From: Desulfocicer vacuolatum DSM 3385
GTDB taxonomy: Bacteria; Desulfobacterota; Desulfobacteria; Desulfobacterales; SURF-7
Length of the DNA: 5,133 nt
Direction: 5' to 3'
Assembly (NCBI GenBank): GCA_945870015.1
Contig: CAMBQS010000282.1
Span: 1 to 5,133 of the forward strand
Shown: positions 1-4,852 of the stretch, in pieces
Position numbering within the stretch: position 1 is the stretch's first letter
How the letters are laid out: each line of letters opens with the position of its first letter
Program-made: the position numbers and the translations under genes
Notes under the pieces: generated by a model
The model's database searches: none
Seen by the model: the letters and a program-made list of their open reading frames with translations, nothing else
What the model was told of the DNA's origin: nothing

Positions 1-247
1 TCCCGTCAATGACGGAACGGGTGATATCAATACTTTGACCGCCTTCCAGAAATTGCACATCCAGATTCTCCTGAGCATAGTAGCCTTCCTCCCGCGCCAG
101 ATAGAATCCGGCAAACTGGGCCTGGTGCTGCCACTTGAGCTGCAAAACAATCTTATTCAACGGCCCTTTTTCGCTCTTTTCCGGGCAGGCTGTGACAAGC
201 GCGAAGGCGAATAACAAACCAATTAAAAATAAAGCGGTTCTTTTCAT
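1..247 (-). CDS. NMT1/THI5-like periplasmic substrate-binding lipoprotein (N-terminal part only)
   Basis: Reading the minus strand from the ATG at 247 gives 82 codons that stay open to the window edge, so the C-terminus is missing. Residues 1-20 form a lipoprotein signal peptide: a basic start (MKRT), a hydrophobic core, then lipobox VTAC with Cys21 as the likely lipidated residue. After a charged linker, residues 33-70 contain LQLKWQHQAQFAGFYLARE, then EGYY and LDVQFLEGG. This is the characteristic opening of NMT1/THI5/SsuA-type binding domains, which capture small organic ligands such as pyrimidine or sulfonate compounds for ABC importers. The start is supported by GGGAGG (253-258 on the plus strand), 5 bases from the ATG. 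The ligand cannot be told from this fragment. The same domain also serves as the sensory part of some histidine kinases and diguanylate cyclases, so the missing part could carry a signalling module. The lipobox makes a free binding protein more likely. It is divergent from the downstream genes. Confidence 0.8.
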   Translation of the reverse strand, partial: MKRTALFLIGLLFAFALVTACPEKSEKGPLNKIVLQLKWQHQAQFAGFYLAREEGYYAQENLDVQFLEGGQSIDITRSVIDG

Positions 248-252
248 CTTTG

Positions 253-287
253 CCTCCCACAATCTTGTGCATGATGATCTGTGGAGG
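253..287 (-). promoter_or_regulatory. Inverted repeat that can sequester the lipoprotein gene's Shine-Dalgarno
   Basis: In the minus-strand mRNA, CCTCCACAGATC (plus positions 287-276) can pair with GATTGTGGGAGG (264-253). This gives 11 base pairs with two single-base bulges and an 11-base loop. The 3' arm contains the whole GGGAGG ribosome-binding site, which lies 5 bases before the ATG at 247. The pairing is read directly from the sequence. A role in controlling translation (riboswitch-like, thermosensor or protein-bound) is inference. Confidence 0.5.
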
Positions 288-291
288 AACC

Positions 292-320
292 AAACCGGAG
301 GTTGTTTTTATGACCGGTTT
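292..320. repeat. AAACCGG/CCGGTTT inverted repeat, hairpin in the lipoprotein leader
   Basis: AAACCGG (292-298) and CCGGTTT (314-320) are perfect 7-bp arms around a 15-base loop. On the plus strand the right arm runs into a T7 tract (318-324), resembling a weak intrinsic terminator for antisense transcription, although no plus-strand gene lies upstream. On the minus strand it would be a second hairpin in the lipoprotein 5' leader, 4 bases upstream of the SD-sequestering one. The whole 248-507 region has no credible gene: besides these repeats and the promoter at 400-428 it is AT-rich and otherwise featureless. Confidence 0.4.
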
Positions 321-399
321 TTTTGGGGGATCTAATCTAAAACCGAAGGCCGGGTCAGGTTAAAGATATAAGCCTGTTCCCGTTCATTTGAATGTAATA

Positions 400-428
400 A
401 AAATATATAATTTCGCCTATTTTGTCAA
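400..428 (-). promoter_or_regulatory. Candidate sigma-70 promoter for the lipoprotein gene
   Basis: On the minus strand there is a perfect -35 hexamer TTGACA (428-423). A 17-base spacer leads to TATTTT (405-400), and a 15-base spacer leads to the better-matching TATATT (407-402). Transcription would start near 393, giving a 5' leader of roughly 145 bases before the ATG at 247, which contains both inverted repeats described above. Called by pattern only. Confidence 0.45.
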
Positions 429-507
429 ACCATATTTTTTAAGCATCATGAGTTTGTTGATGCCAAACCACTAAAAATATGTTATACGGAAAACAGGAAA
501 GAATTCT

Positions 508-543
508 ATGGATCAGCAACAACCGGGAATGGCAACATGGTGA
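508..543 (+). other. Candidate 11-codon upstream ORF overlapping the next start codon
   Basis: ATG at 508 encodes MDQQQPGMATW and then stops at TGA 541-543. It has a convincing ribosome-binding site (AGGAAAG at 495-501), while the following gene's ATG at 537 has none. The stop overlaps that start region in the motif ATGGTGA, an arrangement typical of translational coupling by re-initiation. Alternatively, a missing or extra base near here split the true N-terminus of the 241-aa protein, whose frame has no ATG between the TAA at 408 and 537. The sequence alone cannot decide. Confidence 0.3.
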
Positions 544-1262
544 AATCAGACAGTCAGTTCAGTTATGTTCACTGGAAAGATCTCAAAAATATAGAAGACC
601 AGACCGTATATTCATTCGGGATGATCGTGCAGAAAATGCGAACAGAGATCACCAACCTGATCAACACCATTGGTGAGCAGGCATCATCCACACCTCTTAC
701 ACAATCCAATTTCGTATCCCTGAAAATTCTGTTCCGGTTAAAGGAGTGCATGGTATCTATTGAGCTTCTGATTTCAAAAGGCCTTGCACGGGATGCGGCT
801 GTCCTGCTCACCACACTGATGGAACTGAGACTGGAAATGCAATATGTTTCTGAAAATTCCTCTAATGCAGGCGATTGGATCACCTGCAACCGGCAAAACA
901 AAAAGCCATGGCCGGTTGATTTCCTGATCAAAGAACTTTTCCCGAATCACGAAGACCAGAATACGGAACGATCCAACTACAGGCACCTGTTGCAGATCAA
1001 ACACAGTGACCCCATGGGGAGTCAACCCAGTTTTCCGGTGCGGGATGATGATTTTATCAATACGGACAAAAATGATCTTGCCGTATGCCTGTTCTGCGAA
1101 GGGAGTGAATGCTATCGAACCCTGATCGCCGCTTCCGAGGATCTTTCCGAATCCGGATTCAACATCACTAAAAACAGAAAAGCAATTGAAGAACTGAATG
1201 AGCTGAAAGAAAAGATGCAAAAACTCCGAATCAGCAAAGAAAATTCTGTCCAGCATTTATAA
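537..1262 (+). CDS. Hypothetical helical protein, possibly DUF5677-like
   Basis: This is a 241-residue, soluble-looking protein with no signal peptide or membrane segment. I do not firmly recognise it. Residues 58-104 look like paired amphipathic helices ending in GLARDAAVLLTTLMELRLEMQ, a pattern (small residue, R-D/E-A-A, leucine-rich helix with E-L-R) reminiscent of the DUF5677 group of uncharacterised bacterial proteins. The middle holds a polar stretch with KKPWPVDFL, and the C-terminus (about 211-235) is a highly charged helix rich in E, K and L that may form a coiled coil. The ATG at 537 is the first in this frame after the stop at 408-410. It lacks a good SD and overlaps the small ORF at 508-543, so it may be translated by coupling, or the start region may hold a frameshift. 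The next gene follows after 74 bases on the same strand. No catalytic motif is evident, so function is left open. Confidence 0.7.
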   Translation: MVKSDSQFSYVHWKDLKNIEDQTVYSFGMIVQKMRTEITNLINTIGEQASSTPLTQSNFVSLKILFRLKECMVSIELLISKGLARDAAVLLTTLMELRLEMQYVSENSSNAGDWITCNRQNKKPWPVDFLIKELFPNHEDQNTERSNYRHLLQIKHSDPMGSQPSFPVRDDDFINTDKNDLAVCLFCEGSECYRTLIAASEDLSESGFNITKNRKAIEELNELKEKMQKLRISKENSVQHL

Positions 1263-1336
1263 CCCTTGTTCAAGGTTCCCGTATCATAGCGATCTGAAAA
1301 CCATTTAACCTGTTCCCTTTTCAAACGGAGGCTGCG

Positions 1337-2701
1337 ATGACATACAACCGGATCTACCATGTTGCCACGGGAAATTATATGATTCATGCAACAACCGACA
1401 TGACTGTGGAGGCATTTCTGGGCACTTGCGTCGGCGTTGCCCTTTTTGATCCGGAAAGCGGTGTCGGAGGACTGATGCATCTGCTTCTGCCGGAGCCGGT
1501 TTCCGCGGCATATCCAAGTGACCCGGGAAAATATGTTACAACCGGTCTTCCTCTGTTTATCCATAACCTTTTGAAACAAGGCGCAAAAAAAGAGAATTTA
1601 AAAGCCTGGATTGCCGGCGGAGCGCTGATGGAACCGCTGACCAGGCAAGATATTGCACTTGACATCGGCGGACGGAATGCAGATGCAGCCATCCGTTTGC
1701 TGAAAAAAGAAAACATCCGGATCGAGCAGAATGAAACCGGGGGTTTTTTTACCTGTACCCTGAGCCTGAACATGAAAACCTGGACGCCGGATATCAAACC
1801 CATCGGCATGGTTTCTTCCGAATCTCAAATCAGTATCCAGCCACCCACCCGTGAAGAACTGGACCGGGCTTTTGCTTCCATCAAACCCATCCCCCAGGCT
1901 GCCATAAAAGTGATGCGAATGCTGGATGAAGAAGGCAGCAGTTTCAAGGAGATTGCCAATGAAATCCGGAAAGACCAGATTATCACCGCCAGTGTGATCC
2001 GCATCTGTAATTCCGCCTTGTTTAAAGGAAGCGCGACCATTGATACCCTGGATGACGCCCTGATCATACTTGGACGGGATGTTCTGGTAAAATCCATTCT
2101 TCTGGCAGCGATCAACAACTATTTCAGCCAGGCCGGAAGCGGATATGCCCTTTGTTACGGAAGCCTTTACCACCATGCTGTATCCAGTGCGATTATCGCT
2201 GAAAAACTGGCCCGGAAAAGCGGAAAGGTCCGTCCTCAGACCGCCTATACTGCGGGGTTATTGCATGACATCGGTATGGTTGTTCTGGATCAGGCGCTTG
2301 CATCTTCAGCTCCTTTGTTTTACCGGAACATCCAGAAAACAAAAGCAAATGTCCTTGAGGTGGAAAAGCAGATATTCGGCATGGATCACTGTGAGGCCGG
2401 GAAAAAACTGGCCAGACAGTGGTCTTTTCCGGAAAGCCTGATCGATTGTATCTCTTCCCATCACACCCCTGAAAAAACACGAACCAGCCCCAGATTGTCC
2501 CATATCATCTTTCTTACCGAACTGATCATGTCCCGATTCCATACCAGTCTTGAACTTGTGCCCACCAGTGTGGAATACTTTGAATCCAGCCTTCAAAAAA
2601 TAGGGCTTTCAATTTCCGAATTTCCTGATATTGTCAGCCAAATTCCATTAGATGCGCTGGGAGACGAACCAGACAAAAGCGCAATTCTGGCAAAAAAATA
2701 G
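1337..2701 (+). CDS. CheD-HDOD fusion protein (chemoreceptor deamidase-like domain plus HDOD signalling domain)
   Basis: This 454-aa cytoplasmic protein starts at an ATG with an excellent SD, CGGAGG at 1326-1331, 5 bases upstream. Residues about 7-155 form a CheD domain: LGTCVGVALFD, GGLMHLLLP, IAGGALM, DIGGRNADAAIRLL and a GG near 135. CheD enzymes deamidate glutamines in chemoreceptors and partner with CheC. Cys31 and His48 keep the 17-residue spacing of the Thermotoga catalytic pair Cys27/His44, but the position of catalytic Thr21 is Glu25 here. After a linker (158-170), residues about 171-400 form an HDOD domain: IKPIPQAAIKVMRML, IRICNSALF, LDDALIILG, and an HD-like core with H280, H310-D311 (AGLLHDIG), H351 and H375/H376. 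The last metal-ligand Asp of true HD phosphohydrolases is Glu395 if aligned simply, so hydrolysis is doubtful. HDOD proteins usually act in signalling and protein interaction. Which pathway it serves is unknown, as no other che gene is in view. Confidence 0.85.
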   Translation: MTYNRIYHVATGNYMIHATTDMTVEAFLGTCVGVALFDPESGVGGLMHLLLPEPVSAAYPSDPGKYVTTGLPLFIHNLLKQGAKKENLKAWIAGGALMEPLTRQDIALDIGGRNADAAIRLLKKENIRIEQNETGGFFTCTLSLNMKTWTPDIKPIGMVSSESQISIQPPTREELDRAFASIKPIPQAAIKVMRMLDEEGSSFKEIANEIRKDQIITASVIRICNSALFKGSATIDTLDDALIILGRDVLVKSILLAAINNYFSQAGSGYALCYGSLYHHAVSSAIIAEKLARKSGKVRPQTAYTAGLLHDIGMVVLDQALASSAPLFYRNIQKTKANVLEVEKQIFGMDHCEAGKKLARQWSFPESLIDCISSHHTPEKTRTSPRLSHIIFLTELIMSRFHTSLELVPTSVEYFESSLQKIGLSISEFPDIVSQIPLDALGDEPDKSAILAKK

Positions 2702-2735
2702 ATTGAATCAAAAAAGACAATTGCAATAAAAAACA

Positions 2736-4142
2736 ATGGAACCGATGAACAATCAAGAAAAGCTGCTGCGAAAGCTGCCGGGTGTGGATCGGATACTGGA
2801 GTGTATTCAAGTGGAACAAGAGTATGCAGACACTCCGAAATCCGTGCTTGTGGATGCGATCCGGTTTGTGATCGAAAAAAAACGTTCCGATATTCTGCAA
2901 ACCAGGCTATCCGATGATCTTACTATTGATCAGCTTATGTCCGATATCAGGCAAAAAATTGCTACGATCATGAAACCCAACCTGAGACGAACCATCAATG
3001 CAACCGGTGTTGTGGTTCATACAAACCTTGGGCGTTCTCTCCTGGCCAGGGAAGCGATTGAGCAGGTACTTGAAATTGCATCCAACTATTCCAATCTTGA
3101 ATTTGATATTGAAAAAGGCCGGCGGGGACTACGGTACAGTGCTGTTGAAAATATTCTCTGTGAAATCAGCGGAGCAGAATCCGGAATGGTGGTCAATAAC
3201 AATGCAGCCGCAGTTCTTCTCTGTCTCGAAACTATGGCCAAAGGAAAAGAAGTCATTGTTTCCCGGGGTGAGCTTGTCGAGATCGGCGGGTCTTTCCGCA
3301 TTCCGGATGTCATGGCCAGAAGCGGCTGTATCCTGAAAGAGGTCGGAACCACAAACAGAACCCATCCCGGAGACTATGAAGAAGCAATCAATGAAAATAC
3401 AGGGCTTTTACTCAAGGTGCATACCAGCAACTATACCATAACCGGATTTACAGCCGATGTTTCCTTACCGGAAATGGTAAAAATCGGTAAAAAGCATAGC
3501 CTTCCGGTCATGGAAGATCTGGGCAGCGGCACATTCATCGATTTTTCACGATACGGACTTACCAGAGAACCCACGGTTCAGGATTCTGTCCGTGCTGGAA
3601 TGGATATTGTAACCTTCAGTGGCGACAAACTGCTGGGAGGTCCCCAAGCTGGAATCATTGTCGGCAAAAAAGAGATCATTGAAAAAATACGAAAAAATCC
3701 TCTGACCCGGGCTCTCCGGATTGACAAGCTTACCCTGGCTGCGCTGGAGGGAACACTCAGGCTGTACCGTGATCCAAGAAACGCAGTTCAGTGTATTCCA
3801 ACATTACGCATGATAACGGATTCTTATGAACAGGTACGTCAAAAAGCAGACCAGCTTGCCGGAGTGCTTGAAGAACTGCATGATTCCCGTCTGGTTCTCA
3901 GCCTCAAAACAATATCCTCGAAAACGGGCGGAGGTGCGCTGCCCATTCTGAACATACCCAGCGCGGGAGTGGGAATCCGGATCCAGGACATGACTGCCGA
4001 CAGCATTGAAAAAGCCATGCGGGCTCATGACCCGGCGATTATCGGCCGGATTGAAGAGGATCTGTATATTCTGGATCTTCGGACCGTTCAGGATGATGAA
4101 TTTTCAATCATTGTGGATGCCTTGAAAAATATTCTTGCTTAA
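2736..4142 (+). CDS. selA: L-seryl-tRNA(Sec) selenium transferase (selenocysteine synthase)
   Basis: SelA is a cytoplasmic, PLP-dependent, usually decameric enzyme that converts seryl-tRNA(Sec) to selenocysteinyl-tRNA(Sec) with selenophosphate. The 468 aa match the family's usual length. Visible hallmarks are NATGVVVHTNLGRS (88-101), NNNAAAVLL from 154, ELVEIGGSFRIPDVM, EVGTTNRTHPGDYEEAI, KVHTSNYTITGF, EDLGSG (260-265) and SGDKLLGGPQAG with the PLP lysine at Lys298 (Lys295 in E. coli), then NPLTRALRIDK with Arg325 and Arg328. The N-terminal LLRKLPGVDRIL is the normal start of the family. Two starts are possible: ATG 2736 or ATG 2745, giving MNNQEKLL. Neither has a clear SD, so the choice is open, with 2745 fitting family N-termini at least as well. 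It lies 34 bases after the CheD-HDOD gene and may be co-transcribed. selB, selC and selD are not in the window. No frameshift or in-frame stop is seen. Confidence 0.97.
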   Translation: MEPMNNQEKLLRKLPGVDRILECIQVEQEYADTPKSVLVDAIRFVIEKKRSDILQTRLSDDLTIDQLMSDIRQKIATIMKPNLRRTINATGVVVHTNLGRSLLAREAIEQVLEIASNYSNLEFDIEKGRRGLRYSAVENILCEISGAESGMVVNNNAAAVLLCLETMAKGKEVIVSRGELVEIGGSFRIPDVMARSGCILKEVGTTNRTHPGDYEEAINENTGLLLKVHTSNYTITGFTADVSLPEMVKIGKKHSLPVMEDLGSGTFIDFSRYGLTREPTVQDSVRAGMDIVTFSGDKLLGGPQAGIIVGKKEIIEKIRKNPLTRALRIDKLTLAALEGTLRLYRDPRNAVQCIPTLRMITDSYEQVRQKADQLAGVLEELHDSRLVLSLKTISSKTGGGALPILNIPSAGVGIRIQDMTADSIEKAMRAHDPAIIGRIEEDLYILDLRTVQDDEFSIIVDALKNILA

Positions 4143-4173
4143 TCGGGCAAGAGGATAACAACAGTCCAATACC

Positions 4174-4206
4174 CCCTCTATAATTGTGCCATATGGCATT
4201 TGAGGG
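4174..4206. repeat. Nested palindrome downstream of selA
   Basis: A perfect 12-bp palindrome, TGCCATATGGCA (4187-4198), sits inside flanking inverted arms CCCTC (4174-4178) and GAGGG (4202-4206). The heptamer GTCCAAT occurs just outside on both sides (4164-4170 and 4206-4212) as a direct repeat. No T-tract follows on either strand, so it is a poor intrinsic terminator. It could be a protein-binding site or the remnant of a small mobile repeat; the sequence does not decide. Confidence 0.4.
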
Positions 4207-4213
4207 TCCAATT

Positions 4214-4320
4214 GATTCCCCCCTTGAGGGGGGATTAAGGGGGGTGTGACATGGCTTAAGTTATGTAAGTTGTTTTTATTATAACGGATACACCCCCCTG
4301 CCCCCCTCAAGGGGGGAATC
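4214..4320. repeat. Long G/C-run inverted repeat (MITE/REP-like), possible selA terminator
   Basis: The outer arms are a perfect 20-bp inverted repeat (4214-4233 and 4301-4320; the right arm reads CCCCCCTCAAGGGGGGAATC). Inner arms GGGGGGTGT (4239-4247) and ACACCCCCC (4290-4298) add 9 more pairs, leaving a 42-base AT-rich loop. Each outer arm is itself a hairpin (C6-TTGA-G6 or C6-TCAA-G6). Such C6/G6 palindromes occur as dispersed intergenic repeats in many bacterial genomes (general knowledge), so a non-autonomous mobile repeat is likely. Lying 72 bases after the selA stop, it would fold in RNA from either strand and may end or stabilise the selA transcript, although no canonical U-tract follows. 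Confidence 0.75.
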
Positions 4321-4440
4321 CCTTTAGGCTCAAGGGGGGAATCGCTTTAGGCTCAAGGGGGGAATCCCTTTAGACTCAAGGGGGGAATCGCTTTGGGCTT
4401 GAAGGGAGAAATAACTTTGAACTCAAAGGGGAGAATTTTA
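4306..4440. repeat. Tandem array of a 23-bp G-rich unit
   Basis: Four near-identical 23-bp units (4306-4328, 4329-4351, 4352-4374, 4375-4397) each begin CTCAAGGGGGGAATC. They are followed by a diverged 24-bp unit (4398-4421) and a partial one (4422-4440). Unit base 16 alternates C, G, C, G, showing that a 46-bp pair was duplicated. The first unit overlaps the right arm of the inverted repeat, so the array probably grew from that arm by slippage or unequal recombination. The period is not a multiple of three, and apparent ORFs through it are artefacts. It is neither spacer-separated nor CRISPR-like. Confidence 0.85.
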
Positions 4441-4487
4441 AGGAAAATTAAAAATACCCTTGCCGTAAATCGGACAAATAAAAAAAC

Positions 4488-4520
4488 TTGAATATATGTG
4501 CCATTTCGTCCATATATATT
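4488..4520 (+). promoter_or_regulatory. Weak candidate promoter for the zinc-ribbon/hemC unit
   Basis: In the AT-rich stretch between the tandem array and the zinc-ribbon gene, TTGAAT (4488-4493) is followed by CATATATATT (4511-4520). The best -10 match, TATATT (4515-4520), leaves a 21-base spacer, and a 17-base spacer gives the poor CATATA. A promoter is expected here because the preceding repeat region separates this unit from selA, but the match is weak. The rest of 4441-4553 shows nothing else I can support. Confidence 0.25.
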
Positions 4521-4555
4521 TTTTTCCGGAAGCCAAAAAGATAAAATCTTCATTC

Positions 4556-4583
4556 CGTCATTCTGATGAAAGCCGGAATCCAG
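4556..4583. repeat. Degenerate REP-like dispersed element
   Basis: CGTCATTCTGATGAAAGC followed by CGGAATCCAG closely matches the widespread intergenic repeat whose typical form is CGTCATTCCGGCGAAAGC then CGGAATCCAG. The usual CCGG/CCGG stem is damaged (TG in place of CC on the left), so this looks like an old copy. It lies 31 bases before the zinc-ribbon start codon. Recognition rests on remembered pattern, not a search. Confidence 0.55.
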
Positions 4584-4614
4584 CTTTCGCTGAGATGATA
4601 AAAAGAGGAAAGTT

Positions 4615-4848
4615 ATGCCGATATATGAATATCAATGTAAAAAATGTGACCAGGTCTTTGAATATCTGGTTTTTGGTTCGGACGAACCAGCAGCCTGCCC
4701 TTCCTGCGGGGGTAAAAAAGTGAGCCGAATGATGTCCGCATGCGGATTTAAAACCAAAGGAAGCGGCGGTGAAACCGTCCGATCTTCTGCATCCTCATCC
4801 TCCTGCGGCAGTTGTTCTGCAACCAGTTGTTCAGGATGCGGGCATTAA
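4615..4848 (+). CDS. FmdB-family zinc-ribbon protein
   Basis: This 77-aa protein begins MPIYEYQCKKCDQVFE, the hallmark of the FmdB family of small putative regulatory proteins. Cys8/Cys11 and Cys28/Cys31 (CPSCGG) form a four-cysteine zinc ribbon, followed by the usual KKVSRMMSACGF. The tail (49-77) is low-complexity Gly/Ser with a second cysteine group, CGSC (64-67) and CSGC (72-75), which might bind another metal ion. The start has a good SD (GAGG at 4605-4608, 6 bases upstream). The family takes its name from a gene proposed to regulate formamidase in Methylophilus; the role here is unknown. It lies 4 bases ahead of hemC, so the two are almost certainly co-transcribed. A longer frame beginning at 4496 is spurious because it runs through the REP-like element and uses another frame. 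Confidence 0.92.
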   Translation: MPIYEYQCKKCDQVFEYLVFGSDEPAACPSCGGKKVSRMMSACGFKTKGSGGETVRSSASSSSCGSCSATSCSGCGH

Positions 4849-4852
4849 TCCC

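Noticed and set aside
135..335. 66-codon plus-strand ORF
   Set aside because: It is antisense to the lipoprotein gene and its leader, lacks an SD, and its sequence resembles no protein family.
340..385. ACCTGAcccGG on the minus strand in the leader of a THI5-like gene, reminiscent of part of the TPP riboswitch
   Set aside because: The other invariant parts (CTGAGA and the CCAGCG/AGGGA segment) are not present, so it is a chance match to one short motif.
1261..1277. AACCCTTGTTCAAGGTT as a terminator after the 241-aa gene
   Set aside because: Only 4-5 base pairs with a tiny loop and no T-tract follow, so termination is unlikely.
1112..1579. 155-codon minus-strand ORF spanning the end of one gene and the start of the next
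   Set aside because: It is a shadow of two well-supported plus-strand genes, with no RBS and unlikely composition.
1598..2176. 192-codon minus-strand ORF inside the CheD-HDOD gene
   Set aside because: It lies antisense to conserved CheD and HDOD coding sequence; a shadow frame.
4104..4310. Minus-strand ORF of 68 codons across the inverted repeat
   Set aside because: It reads PLIPPQGG-like sequence that simply translates the C/G-run repeat; no RBS or family.
4306..4440. CRISPR array
   Set aside because: The units are directly adjacent with no unique spacers, and no cas gene is present.
4353..4553. Minus-strand ORF of 66 codons across the tandem repeat
   Set aside because: The proline/leucine repeats come from the 23-bp DNA repeat, whose period is not a multiple of three.
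4143..4614. tRNA(Sec) or another RNA gene beside selA
   Set aside because: No cloverleaf, TTCGA-type T-loop or selC-like long arm could be found; the structure present is repeat-derived.
4496..4723. 75-codon plus-strand ORF starting upstream of the zinc-ribbon gene
   Set aside because: Its SDESRNPAF segment is the well-known spurious translation of the REP-like repeat, and the rest overlaps the zinc-ribbon gene in another frame.
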